Below, in pieces: positions 50,471 through 62,639 of a stretch of DNA of 64,000 bases (positions are counted from its first letter, which is position 1; each line of letters starts with the position of its first letter). The DNA lies in the NCBI RefSeq assembly GCF_035582795.1, contig NC_134367.1:45349062-45413061 (forward strand). Direction: 5' to 3'. Position numbers and translations under genes: made by a program. The notes under the pieces are model-generated. The model saw nothing but the letters and a program-made list of their open reading frames with translations. It was not told the DNA's origin and searched no databases. The stretch comes from Mycteria americana (taxonomy: Eukaryota; Chordata; Aves; Ciconiiformes; Ciconiidae).

Positions 50471-53204
50471 GTAAGAAAACAAGATATTTTTTTCTTTTTA
50501 TAAGGAAGGAATGAATGATGTTGACATTTCCTTTTTTTTTTCCTGTTGGTTCCTATGTATTTCAGGCTCTTCCATAATTTCCTAGTACTGGTTAGAAAAT
50601 GGAGTGGAAAGTAACACTGAAATTTTTAAAACAGTAGTTACATCTTTTGCTAAAATGAAATAATTTTTTTTCAGATGTGTTCTGTCTTTCTGAGGCATAA
50701 ATGAATAAGGTGCTTTTTTGTAGTACAGTGCATAAATTGAAAATAAAGAGTAAAAGACTAAAGTATAATATGCAAATGTATAAGTAAAAGCTATTATGAA
50801 AAATAGAGAAAAACTGTGAAAGTGTCTTCCTTGTTTCTTAATAATAGTTGAAGTCTGAAAAGTTCAAACCTTAATACTTTTTACAATTTAGCATTTTATT
50901 AATTAATTACTTGTGTTTGCCAGAGAGGATCATACTTATGTTTTCCTTATTGCTCCTTTAGACCAGGAGTTGAATGGCAGCAATATTTGCTGTAATGCTA
51001 GAGGTTTTGCCAGTATTTCTGATTTTGCAGGTTGTTTCCACTGGGAGAACCAGATGATGGCTTCCATGACTTTTCTCAAGGAATCTTGCTCATTTGAGTC
51101 CTGTTCCTTTCAAGCAATATGCATAAACCCTCCTTTTTTCTGAACACAGCAGGAAACAGGAGATAGTTTCCATGCTCAGAGTTTCAGGCCCCCAACAGAC
51201 AACATTCACATGCACACACACACAAACACACACACACTCTCGTATGCTTTTGTTGCTTTTATGGACAGGAGAGCCTGTTGTCATCTATAGCCCCTGCTGT
51301 CACAAGCCAAATGTTTCATTTAATAACTTCCATAATCTGTCTCCCTCCCTGCTGCTTTTTGTCTCTTCCTCTCAGATGTACGGAGTTACCCCCCAGACAA
51401 TTCCCAACCCTCCTGGCATCAGACCAGATTGTTCAACTTCCACTCCAGGCTTGTCATTCTGGTCAATGATTTGAGCAATGACTTCTGTGGTTTCAGATTT
51501 AAAAAAAAAAAGGTATTTGACTGTAGCTGGAATGGAAGTAGGTTATCGCTCCGACTAACCTTAAATAGGATTTAGACTTTTCCATAAATCACAGGTACAT
51601 CTCTTGAAAGTTAGATGCAGTCTGCCTTTTACTGCCTCTTGCGCCGTTATGACTTGCTATCTATCTGAGCAGACAATGCACACAAGGTGGCTGGTTCCCA
51701 GAGTGGAATCCATCATCCTGAAATTACTTTCAAGTATCGTTTTGTGTGCTTAACAGGAGCAATTTAAGGATTCAATCTAATAGTGCATTGTCTCTAAAGG
51801 AGAATCCTTCTGCTAGTGGCCACCCCTCAACACCCTTGCAAGAAGGGCTCCTCTGCCTGCATGGTAAGCCAGCTCAACTCACTGCCTGTGCAGAAAACCA
51901 TTCACTTTTTTTTTTAATCAAACTTTTTATCTGAAAACACAAAGCAGCTTATAAATTGGCTATATATACTACCAAATAAAATAGGTCAAGGAGCATTCTT
52001 TGGCCCTCAGGTCAGTTAGCACACAAAGTCCACATCAATACGTATAACTCTTTATTACCCCTTTTTGTCCACAGTGTTACATACTGTCCCACAGCTGATA
52101 GTTACTGCAGTCACATTCAGATGCTGTTAGTACCTGTGTAAGCATTCCTCTGTTTCAGTACAAGCTTGGCTATGTAGCCTAAAAACTGCTGAAGACACAA
52201 CAGCACAGCTATATGCTGTGATACTATCCTTGCCATTTATCAGTACTCAGCAAAATGAAGTGTGCTGAGAAAGTAGCTTTTTTTGCCTCAGGTATAATTG
52301 CAATTTCAGTACCATTTTTTTGTAACAGCTATGCTAAATTATTATAATTGGGTTTTTTTGCAATCCCAACCAAGATATCTATGTCAGCAAAAGATTTTAA
52401 ATTTAAATGAGGACTCAGACTTGTCTGCATCCTAGTCATGTCACATTTTCAATTCTTTTTTAATAACATAAGGGCATGAACCTTAAAAAGCAGAATCACA
52501 AGAGTACAAGCTATATTTTCCATTTTGGGTTACTCAAAAGCCATACTGCCTTTCTACTTCTTAGACTCTTAGGTGGCTTTGTTAGTACAGTCCTTGCAAT
52601 TTCTGTGTGTTCAATTTTACAGAACCCTAGAGTATGAGGGTACTTTTTATACACTTTTTGCATGGTGACAAATACAGGCACGGCTGTGAAAGACCAATAA
52701 CCATCTATAACAAAGGATTTAGGGGCCTAAATGGGACTTAGGGGGAATGTAGGTAAGTCCAGAATGGTGACCCTGAAAGCCACCACTCAACTGCTGCTTA
52801 ATATTTCATTCTATTTTTTTTTCAGATACCCCTTGTTTAAGGGGGTGAGTAAGCAGCATAGCAAATATGTCATCCTCAAGTGCAATCATAATCCGGAAGG
52901 TGGCTGAGGGGTTTCAAGACTTCGGTATCTAAGGTAGGGATGTTATGTTTCCTATTTTGTCAGTGAAGAGAGGAGGACTTCTAACTGATGTGCTAAGGAT
53001 CTTCCTCTTACTGACTATATGAAGTGTCCTCATTAAACAGACTGAACAATCTCTTATATCCTAGCTTTGGGCACTAAAACTGCCTTCCTCTAGTGTGCCC
53101 ATGCATCAGAAATGATAGATTCCTCTTTCTTATATCTAGGTGACTGTTCTTCATCATGCTGTTGTCATTCATCTTTTACATGCCAATCTATGCCCTGCAT
53201 CAAA
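50471..53204. other. Non-coding sequence, nothing firm
   Basis: AT-rich sequence with a CA microsatellite (about 51211-51237) and T runs. No recognised gene or transposon until the CR1 at 53.2 kb. Confidence 0.5.
51211..51237. repeat. CA/AC microsatellite
   Basis: A short imperfect (CA)n run interrupted by one AA step. Likely length-variable. Confidence 0.8.
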
Positions 53205-53735
53205 ACTGCTTCCATAAAGAAAAAAAGACGGGTCATTGTCATAGGAGGCTCCCTTCTGAAGGGAACACAAGGCCCAATATGCAGACCAGACCCACTTCTT
53301 AGGGAAGTCTGCTGCCTCCCTGGGGCCCGGGTTAAAGATGTGAAGAGAAAGCTTCCTACCCTGGTGCAGCCCTCAGATTACTATTCATTATTGATTTTTC
53401 AGGTAGGCAGCGATGAAGTTGCAACAAGAAGTCCAAGGGCAATCAAGAGAGGCTTCAGGGCCTTGGGATGACTGGTTAAGGGATCAGGAGCACAAGTAGT
53501 GTTCTCCTCTGTCTTTCCAGTTGCAGGGAATGATGAGGGAAGAAACAGGAAGAGCCAGCAGATCAATACCTGGCTCTGAGCCTGGTGTCACCGGCAGAAT
53601 TTTGGGTTTCTTGATCATGGGTCGGTCTACATGACACCAGGCCTGCTGGTGACAGACAGGGTACACCTGTCTCAAAGGGGGAAAAGGATCTTTGCACAGG
53701 AGTTAGCAAGGCTCACTGAAAGAGCTTTAAACTAG
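53205..53735 (+). pseudogene. CR1 ORF1 remnant, GDSL-type esterase domain
   Basis: One frame runs from the truncation point to TAG at 53733-53735. The nucleophile block reads GGSLLKG (Ser codon 53250-53252) where the family has GDSL, so the Asp before Ser is Gly here. The distal D-x-x-H element (DRVHLSQRG) is present. Two in-frame stops interrupt it: TGA at 53469-53471 (family Arg codon) and TGA in the NTWL*AW stretch near 53577. The C-terminus, with its RALN end, is normal for the family. The esterase is thought to aid CR1 ribonucleoprotein function. The N-terminal part of ORF1 is absent. Confidence 0.88.
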
Positions 53736-53737
53736 AC

Positions 53738-56700
53738 TTGAAGGGGGAAAGAGATAAAACCAGGCTCAGTAGAGATAAGCCTGGGGGCAGCACGCCAATG
53801 TTTGAGAGACGATGTGCTAGCGAGGTCCTTCGGTCTGCAGTCTCAGTGGAGGTAGGGGATGGAGAGCCATGCAGCAGCAAAGACGCAAGGGTTATGGATG
53901 TGTTAGAAACCATGGAAACACCTGAGAATGGTCATGTAGGAATTAGGGCTTCTCCCCTCAAAAAGGTGGCGGGATCAATAGCCCAGCTGAAGTGCATCAA
54001 CACCAACGCACGCAGCATGGGCAACAAACAGGAGGAGCTGGAAGCCATTGTGCAATAGGAAAACTATGATACAGTTGCCATCACGGAAACATGGTGGAAT
54101 GACTCACACAACTGGAGTGCTGCAATGGATGGCTATAAACTCTTCAGAAGGGATAGGCAAGGAAGGAGAGGCAGTGGGGTAGCCCTATACGTCAGGGAGT
54201 GTTTCAACTGTCCAGAGCTTGATGATGGTGATGATAGGGTTGAGTGTTTATGGGTAAGAATCAGGAGGAAGGCCAACAAGGCAGATATCATGGTGGGAGT
54301 CTGTTACAGACCACCCAACCAGGATGAAGAGGCAGACGAAATATTCTATAAGCAGCTGGGAGAAGTCTCACAATCGCTAGCCCTTGTTCTCGTGGGGGAC
54401 TTCAACCTGCCGGATGTCTGCTGGAAATACAATACAGCGGAGAGGAAACAGTCTAGGAGGTTCCGGGAGTGTGTGGAAGATAACTTCCTGACACAGCTGG
54501 TGAGGGAGCCAACTAGGGAAGGTATCCTGGTGGACCTGTTGTTTGTGAACAGAGAATGACTTGTGGGTGATGTGATGGTTGGAGGCTGTCTTGGGCATAG
54601 CAATCACAAAATGATAGTTTTCGATTCTCAGAGAAGTAAGGAGTGGGTCAGCAGAACTGCTACCTTGGACTTCCGGAGGGCAGACTTTGGCCTGTTTAGG
54701 AGCCTGGTTGACAGAGTCCCTTGGGAGGCAGTCCTGAAGGGCAGAGGAGTCCAGGAAGGCTGGGCATTCTTCAAGAAGGAAATCTTAAAGACACAGGGGC
54801 AGGATGTCCCCATGTGCCGAAAGATGAGCCAGCAGGGAAGAAGACTGGCCTGGCTGAACAGAGAGCTTTGGCTCGAACTCAGGAAAAAAAAGAGAGTTTA
54901 TGACCTTTGGAAGAAGGGGCAGGCCACTCAGGATGACTACAAGGATGTCGTGAGGTTATGCGGGGAGAAAATTAGAAGGGCCAAAGCCTAACAAGGACTT
55001 AATCTGGCTGCTGCCATAAAAGACAATAAAAAATGTTTCTATAAATACATTAGCAACAAAAGGAGGGCTAAGGAGAATCTCCATCCCTTATTGGATGTGG
55101 GGGGAAACATAGTGACAAAGGATGAGGAAAAGGCTGAGGTACTCAATGCCTTCTTTGCATCAGTCTTTCATAGTAAGACCAGTTTCTCTGGGTACCCAGC
55201 CCCCTGAGCTGGCAGACAGGGACAGGGAGCAGAATGAAGCCCCCATAATCCAAGGGAAAATGATTAGCGACCTGCTACACCACTTAGACACACACAAGTC
55301 TATGGGAAGGATGGGATCCACCCAAGGGTAATGAGGGAGCTGGTGGAAGTGCTCACCAAGCCACTTTCATTCCTTTACCAGCAGTCCTGGCTAACTGGGG
55401 AGGTCCCAGTTGACTGGAGGTTAGCAAATGTGACGCCCATCTACAAGAAGGGCTGGAAGGAGCATCTGGGGAACTACAGGCCTGTCAGCCTGACCTCGGT
55501 GCTGGGGAAGGTTATGGAGCAGATCATCCTGAGTGCCATCACACGACACGTAAGGGACAACCAGGTGATCAGGCCCAGTCAGCATGGGTTTATGAAAGAC
55601 AGGTCTTGACTAACCTGATCTTCTATGACAAGGTGACCCACTTGGTAGATGAGGGAAAGGCTGTGGATGTTGTCTACCTGGACTTCAGTAAGGCCTTTGA
55701 TGCCGTTTCTGACAGCATTCTCCTGGAGAAACTGGCTGCTCAGGGCTTGGACAGGTGTACGCTTTGCTGGGTAAAAAACTGGCTGGATGGTCGAGCCCAA
55801 AGAGTTGTGGCGAATGGAGTTAAATCCAGTTGGTGGCCGGTCACAAGTGCTGCTCCCCAGGGCTCAGTATTGGGGCCAGTTCTGTTTAATATCTTTATAA
55901 ATGATCTGGACAAGGGGATTGAGTGCACCCTCAGTAAGTTTGCAGATGACACCAAGTTGTGCGGGAGTGTTGATCTGCTTGAGGGTAGGAAGGCTCTGCA
56001 GAGGGACCTGGACAGGCTGGATCGATGGGCCGAGGCCAGCTGTATGAGCTTCAAAAAGGCTAAGTGCCGGGTCCTGCACTTGGGCCACAGCAACCCCATG
56101 CAACGCTACAGGCTTGGGGAAGAGTGGCTGGAAAGCTGCCTGGCAGAAAAGGACCTGGGAGTGTTGGTCAATAGCCAGCTGAATGTGAGCCAGCAGTGTG
56201 CCCAGGTGGCCAAGAAAGCCAACAGCATCCTGGCTTGTATCAGAAATAGTGTGGCCAGCAGGACTAGGGAAGTGATCATCCCCCTGTACTCGGCACTGGT
56301 GAGGCTGCACCTTGAATACTGTGTTCAGTTTTGGGCCCCTCACTACAAGAGAGACATTGAGGTGCTGGAGCGTGTCCAGAGAAGGGCAACGAAGCTGGTG
56401 AAGGGTCTGGAGCAGAAGTCTTATGAGGAGCGGCTGGGGGAACTGGGGTTGTTTAGCCTGGAGAAAAGGAGGCTGAGGGGAGACCTTATTGCTCTCTACA
56501 ACTACCTGAAAGGAGGTTGTAGAGAGGTGGGGGTCGGTCTCTTCTCCCAAGTAACAAGTGATAGGACAAGAGGAAATGGCCTCAAGTTGCGCCAGGGGAG
56601 GTTTAGACTGGATATTAGGAAACATTTCTTCACCGGAAGTGTTGTCAAGCACTGGAACAGGCTGCCCAGGGAAGTGGTGGAGTCCCCATCCCTGGAGGTA

Positions 56701-56742
56701 TTTAAAAGACGTGTAGATGTGGTGCTTAGGGACATGGTTTAG
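53738..56742 (+). pseudogene. CR1 ORF2 remnant, endonuclease and reverse transcriptase
   Basis: Endonuclease motifs in order: NTNARSMGNKQEELEAI, AITETWW, GVCYRPPNQ, GDFNLPD (GDFN at 54395-54406), and GHSNHKMI at 54593-54616. In the last block the usual catalytic SDH is SNH. Reverse transcriptase motifs: [31 protein letters not shown] and the catalytic FADD (55939-55950), followed by a 378-codon open C-terminal part ending at 56742. Breaks: TAG 54056-54058, TGA 54557-54559, TAA 54989-54991, frame changes near 55185 and 55308, and a third at about 55607 that looks like a 4-base loss relative to the family. Few lesions for 3 kb suggest a moderately young copy. Confidence 0.93.
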
Positions 56743-56833
56743 AGGTGGACTTGGCAGTGCTAGGTTAATGGTTGGACTCGATGATCTTAAAGGTCCTTTC
56801 CAACCTAAATATTTCTATGATTCTATGATTCTA

Positions 56834-58029
56834 GTGGATTTTACATATAATCTGATCCCTGTAAAAGAAGCTCTGTTTAGATCTTTCGGATGTGGTCTTA
56901 GAGGGCATATCTAGAACCTGAATTCTAAAAAAGTTATTTATTCCCTCTCCTGAAGAAAAGTTCCTGAACTGGGTATCTTAAGTAAAGGAAGTGTGCTAGC
57001 TCTGAAAAAGGGAAGTATAAGCTCTTGCAGTCAGTGTTTTCTATTGGAAAACTAGGGTGATTTTATGCAACCTAGATGAGTAGTGGAAGGACTCTGTCTC
57101 CAAAAGCTTGTCCACTCTTCTTGACTATGTTAGACTAGCTGGTACAAAATACTGCTTTTCCGTATGTCACTATGTGTTGGCTTAAAGAGAGTTCATTAGG
57201 AGTGCTCTAATTTTGAGGTTTAAGTGCAATACGTACAGGTGTCTTTGTCCAAAATGAGCTCAACAGACTTCATCTGAACTCTGGATGAATGTCAACTGTC
57301 AATCTGTGAATCCATCAAATATTCCATTCAAGGTTTGGTTTGTTGTTGTGTTGTTTTTTTGTTATAGCATCTCTTTGATTTTTTGTAGTGATGAAAAGAG
57401 ATATCTTGTGTTCTGGACTAGTGTACCTGTTAAAAATTCTTGAATTACAGAAGTTCAGCTCCAAATACATACATACATAACTATTCCCACACATACTGGA
57501 TGGAGTAACATTTAGTATACCTAAATCTTATCTCAAGATGAGGCAAGTCTTGTGCCATATGGAGTAAGCAGTCCATCTAGTATTTGGTATATAGAGCACT
57601 GTTTCTTGTCTTTCTTCATGATCCAAATGGCAGAAGGTATTAGAGACCACCATGCATGCAGCCTAACCAGTCCAACAAATTGTTGAGGAAGCAAGCATGG
57701 ATCCTTCAGAGAACTGTGCCTGAATTTCTCATTTGTGGGGCAACTATGCAGAGATGTGCTAGAGTGGCTTTTGCAGTATTCAGATACTTCCATGGCTAGG
57801 TAATGTCAATAATGGAAGAAGACAAAAATGTATGTACTGGCAAACTTGGACAAAAGGATATATATTACAACTAGCATGCTCCTTATTCCTACTGGCATTT
57901 TCATGACATGCAAAATAAGCTAATTCACATACATGTGGAACTTGCATTCACCTTCTATCACCAGTTGCCTGATTAAAGATTACATCCTATTAGAAGAACA
58001 GATTTCTGTTAGGAAACCAGCTACTCCAG
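56834..58029. other. Non-coding sequence, nothing recognised
   Basis: AT-rich sequence after the CR1 tail. A short CATA repeat lies near 57465. No recognised gene. Confidence 0.5.
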
Positions 58030-58143
58030 ATTTCTACTGTTCCTTAACTAAAGAGTTAAGCACTGGAAAGTCAACCTGTGAGGGTTCACTCACACTGTGT
58101 TAGGTGAATCTTTGGTCTGACCTAGTACAGCCATGCTTCTACC
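58030..58143 (+). mobile_element. Ancient CR1/L3-like LINE 3' end
   Basis: It ends 'ttggtctgacctagtacagccatgcttct', the plus-strand form of the old amniote CR1/L3-like 3' terminus. The same block appears reversed at 16.3 kb. The upstream boundary is uncertain. Confidence 0.5.
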
Positions 58144-61100
58144 ACCAGTTTGATTATGAAAGCTCTTCCTCCAGTGATTTAACAGCACCAGTCACACACA
58201 TGAAAATAGCAGGCTTTCAGAGACTAAGGTTTCCATATTGCACAAGTGCCACTGTGAGTAGACTCATGTTTCAGTGACTGTGTTAACTAGAATATCTTTT
58301 GTTTCCAGTGCACAAATGTGGGAAAAGCTGGCAAGGTGCAGGGGTCTCAGATCAGAAACTGAGGTGCTCGAATAAGCTGAGACCTTGTATCACTGGTATC
58401 TGCAGAACATCATTATTTTGGGAATCTACCTAGCTCTTCCTGCCACGGTTTATGAATTCATGTCCTGACAACATGAAGCCATATAAGACCTTCAATAATG
58501 CTCTAAAAACCAGAGAGAACTGTTAGAACACACCCTGGGAAGGCTTAAAGGCTGGTAGCATTTGCTGGAACAACTTAAAACTTAGTAAACCCAAAACTGT
58601 AAGTGTAGGGTGCAGTAGCCTACAATAACTGATGTCTGCAAGTGCTTTTGCATGGCAAAAGACTGGAACTCCTTGATCAGTTATGGAATCAACTGTTCTC
58701 AAGGTGGTGCCTGGAAAGTGAATAGTCCCAGGTTGAGGAAGACTAAGGACAATGTGCTACACATGCTCATATTTCTTTCAGAAGCTGTGTTTCTAATGTG
58801 TACCTGCTAGCTTTTCTTATTCTGCTTATCTTCAGGTGTTGTTCTAACTTACAGGGCTTTATGATTATCGAATTAAAAATCATTTTTGTAAACTCTGTGA
58901 GGAAGGAATTGCTGGTGTGCATAGTTATGTTGTTCTGAATGAACGTTCTGGACTGTGGCAAATTTTCTGCTGAATTAGATATTCATCTTCAGGTCATTTG
59001 GATGCAATTTCAGGCTCCAGAGCTTACCTGCAGTAAGGTCCTTTACGTAGCTGCTGCTTCTTTCCTCATGAGAGGGGACGAGCAGCAAGTGGCTCAAACA
59101 AAACTGTTACTCATCATTCAGGCTTTTGAAGGCAGCACAGTGAGGTCAGCTCTGCCAGCTTTAATTGTGGAAGGGATGAGGACCTTCTAATAGAAAGTAC
59201 TTTGGTTCTGCAGACAGACTAAGCTCGGTAAGTTATTTATATGAGCTCTCTTCTTCCTCGGTTTCTAACACCTGCATTCTCCCTCTTATTCTTAACAGGG
59301 AGAGGATTGGTTGTCTAATCGTCCCAGAATTAAAAGTGCAGCAAACACTCAGTCATTCTTTCAGTTCTTCACTATCTCCATGCTACTTTCCGCTGTGGGA
59401 AGAACGTGAATGTAAGAAAAAGCTGAAGAGTAATCTGAAGAAGCTGTGGTTCCTGAGGTACACTGGTTTTGAAAACAAAGGCATGCAAAGTGCTCTACAC
59501 TGAGGCCTATGCTTTCATTAGCAGAGTGACAGTGCCAAGGCTTGCACCAGGTTCAATAAAGCATTACATATACAAGTGCATCTATTACACTGGAAAAAGC
59601 ACGGCAGGAGCCCATGGTCTCTCACCCTCTTCCTGACCATCTACCCCTCCTCCTCCTTTGCCAGCCATTCTGTGATCCCTTTCCTCTGGTCATGGAACTT
59701 CTCATACACCGGAGCCTCCAGCCTTTCTTGCAGGAGCCATATGCTAAATGAAGCAACTACATTTTCAGAGTACTGGCAGTAAAATATGCTTGCTTGGTGT
59801 TAGAAATACACCTCCTACTTCACAGAAATAAAAGCTGTGGATTGTCACATCTAATGTGCCAGACTATTTTGATTTCAACAGTTCAGAAGTGGAGAATGAT
59901 TTTGTTTAAAGCAGCCTCAGGCTGAGCCATTCTCAACTGTTCTTTGGGAGTAGGGGGGATGTAGAAAAGGGAGATGGTGGAATTAAAAAATTGTTAATTT
60001 TCAGTGGTCAGCAATTTACCTGCCAACAGTACTATACGGGTTGCTTAGAGAACTGTTTTGTTAATGTCTTGTCTAACCTCCACTTCCTTTTTTCCGTTCT
60101 GTAATGTTAAGTGCTGCATCCAGAGCTGTATTCAGAACAACATGCATAGCAGAGGAAGCACTGCAAGGTTCAAAACAGGACCTTATGCACCCTGCTACCC
60201 ATCAGGAAGCTTCCTTCCTCCTGTAGGGAATGTCACCTCATCTGACTAAACCTGTTCCAAATGAAAGAACCAGGTCAAAGCCGTAACCTAGACAACTCCA
60301 ATGTTACAGCTAACACTGCTATTTATATATCTACTACTGAGAAGGGAACAGTTACTCCCTGAACTGCTTTACTTTTCTTTTGCCCACTGGGCTTCTCTTA
60401 AGCAGGTGCTGTCATGCAGTTGGTGTTTGCCAGCTCCACCCAGTGAGCAGAAAACCCAAGGTATTTATGGGTTTTCTTCTAGTTCCACTTGCAAGGTTAG
60501 AGACTAGGATTGCAGATATTATTTTTTCTTCCTTTTTTTTAAATGTTGGACCTTTATTCTGTTTATTTGTTTTATATGCTGTGGTACTGCCACGTGATCT
60601 GGAAAATGCTCAGCTGAGCAAATTGCTCAGAACTTAGCGTAGTGTTTGATATTTTTATAGTTTTAATCGAAATAGTGATGCTTAGTATACTTTCAAATGC
60701 AACTAGGATTTGGCTGTGTTTATCTGGCTAATTTTCGGAATGTTGAGATAACATGCACCAGTACAGCAGGTTTACATGCAGCTTTGCAAGTCAGGAAGAG
60801 CACTGTAAGAGGAAATGATGGGTTAAGTACAGATGAGTTGTAAAGATCTTCTGAGAACAGTAGGTTTACAGAATCATTGACTGCACGTGAACAGTGATTG
60901 CTATAACTTGTGGTGATGTGGGAAACTCACCATAAATCACCGTAAGATTCAGAATCTTGCAAATCCATGCTGGGATCTGAACTGAAGAAGTTTTCGGTAT
61001 GCATAGCTGAGTGATACATGATCCTGAGACAGTACTGACTGGTTATCATTTTAGATGTTATAAAAACACTAGAAGGAAAAAACCACTTCCTAGTGTGGCT

Positions 61101-61724
61101 GGAACCACTAGGCACTTGTTCATAGGTTCATAGGTAGTGTTCATAGGGGTTCTAGTGACAGGAATTTTGAATTTACTTTTCCTTTATGGTGTCAGAAGTA
61201 GTAAAATAAAACTCTGTATCTATGTTTGAAAACAGACTCAGTTTTAAGTTCAACCCAGCTGTACCCTGAGGCTGAAACATGGCCATGTTTTGGCAGCAGG
61301 GAAGACTGCCATATGTTGCAGTGATAAAGAAATTACACTGATGCCAATCTCTAAAGTCAGACTTATAAAAAATATCTAAGGGAGTATATTTGTAGCAACG
61401 TAAGCTTTTATATATATATAAAATAAAAGAGCCTGACAAGTCTATATTTAAGGATAATTTTTCTGTCTCGTTAACAGTCATGCACTTTGTAAATGCTGCA
61501 AGCCACAATTCACTATTGTTCTTGAGAGAAGTTGTATATAATACATAAATCCATTGCATTTCCTCGTTACACAGAATTGCTTGCTATCTAGCTCCCAGCT
61601 TCCAACAGCCATAGGACAATTCCACTCTTTGAGTAAGTTCTTACTTATTGACTGGCTTTTCGTGAGCACATACTGGAAATCAATAAGAAGATTCTTTTTT
61701 TAGCAGTCATTCAGTCAGGCTTCC
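58144..61724. other. Non-coding sequence, nothing recognised
   Basis: AT-rich sequence with short open frames (58939-59190 is the longest) lacking family similarity. A TA repeat lies near 61411-61421. Confidence 0.5.
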
Positions 61725-62297
61725 TGTCGCGGTTTAACCTCAGTTGGCAACCAGCACCACACAGCCTCTCGCTCACCTTCTCCCCTACCCTGCTGGGATG
61801 GGGGAGAGAATTGGAAAAAAAAAGCAAAACCCATGGGCTGAGATAAAGACAGTTTAATAGGACAGCAAAGGAAGAGATAATAATAATAATAATAATAACA
61901 ATAATAATAATAATAATAATAATAATAGAATGTACAAAACAAGTATGCACAATGCGATTGCTCACCACCCACTGACCGACACCCAGCCCGTCCCCGAGCA
62001 GCGATCGCTGCTCCCTGTCCAACTTCCCCCAGTTTCTATACTGAGCATGACGTCATATGGTATGGAACAGCCCTTTGGCCAGTTGGGGTCAGCTTTCCTG
62101 GCTGTGCCCCCTCCCAGCTTCTCCTGCACCTGGCAGACCATGGGAAGCTGGAAAGCCCTTGACTTAATATAAGCACTACTTAGCAACAACTAAACCATCA
62201 GTGTGTTATCAACATTATTCTCACACTAAATCCAAAACACAGCACTACACCAGCTACTAGGCAGAAAATTAACTCTATCCCAGCTGAAACCAGGACA
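61725..62297 (-). mobile_element. Solo LTR of an avian endogenous retrovirus
   Basis: The 573-bp segment starts TGTCGCGGTTTAACC on the plus strand and ends ...AACCAGGACA. In the minus reading it therefore begins TGTCCTGGTTTCAGCTGGGA and ends ...CCGCGACA, with TG...CA termini. This terminal pair belongs to an LTR family that is abundant in neoavian genomes. Minus-strand promoter parts are visible: CRE ATGACGTCAT (62047-62056), a TATA-like GTATAGAAA (62034-62042) and a poly(A) signal ATTAAA (61853-61858). No viral coding sequence lies on either side, so it is a solo LTR. The flanking 5-mers (cttcc, ccgct) do not match. A TAA microsatellite has expanded inside it. Confidence 0.85.
61876..61926. 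repeat. TAA/ATT microsatellite inside the solo LTR
   Basis: About 50 bases of (ATA)n with a single AAC interruption, inside the R/U3 part of the LTR. On both strands it creates poly-Ile/Tyr open frames that are not genes. Confidence 0.9.
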
Positions 62298-62639
62298 CCG
62301 CTAAATGAGAGTACGGATGCGGAGACCCTGAACGTGGCTGGCAGCAACGTGACATAGTCTTTCTTTTTTTAAGGTCATTATAGGCCGTTGGTTTGTAGCT
62401 CTCATGGGTGACTTCCAATGCTTTTAAAATCGTCAATTAGTTTGTTTTATTGCCAGCAGTATGTCAAGGATCTTTGAACACAAAAGACTATTTGTATTCT
62501 TGATATGCATATAATAAAATCTATTGTAGGATCTGTTCGTACAATGTGGTAGTTCTAAACCACATCTACTGCAACTTAATGCAGAACAAAATATCCAATA
62601 CAAAATACTGATCTCAATCATAAACCTTCTGTTTTCTGT
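62298..62639. other. Unassigned gap between solo LTR and KIF11 copy
   Basis: About 340 bases with no recognisable repeat or coding similarity. There is no poly(A) tract to mark the 3' end of the KIF11 copy, which therefore looks truncated or decayed at that end. Confidence 0.45.

Larger units (their letters stand above)
53205..56833 (+). mobile_element. Large CR1 LINE retrotransposon, 5'-truncated within ORF1, inactive
   Basis: About 3.6 kb of CR1. In order: ORF1 esterase domain, a short inter-ORF region, ORF2 with apurinic-type endonuclease and reverse transcriptase, the 3' UTR and an 'atttctatgattctatgattct' tail. Similarity starts just before the esterase block (KTASIKKKRRVIVIGGS), so the upstream part of ORF1 and the promoter region are missing. 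CR1 copies usually lack target duplications and none was seen. The subfamily signatures match the 28.47 kb fragment. It is broken by several stops and frameshifts (see the two ORF entries) and cannot move on its own. Confidence 0.95.

Noticed and set aside
55864-56652. 262-codon minus-strand frame
   Set aside because: It is the antisense of CR1 reverse transcriptase. Similar antisense frames occur in the other CR1 copies.
61876-61926. CRISPR-like or other spaced direct repeats
   Set aside because: This is a plain trinucleotide microsatellite. No repeat-spacer arrays occur in the window, as expected for animal nuclear DNA.
43000-62000. KLHL32 BTB/Kelch coding exons
   Set aside because: I looked for the expected start and BTB blocks and saw none. 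Short exons could have been missed.
61711-62022. Frames coding for poly-Ile or poly-Tyr
   Set aside because: They result from the TAA microsatellite in the solo LTR.
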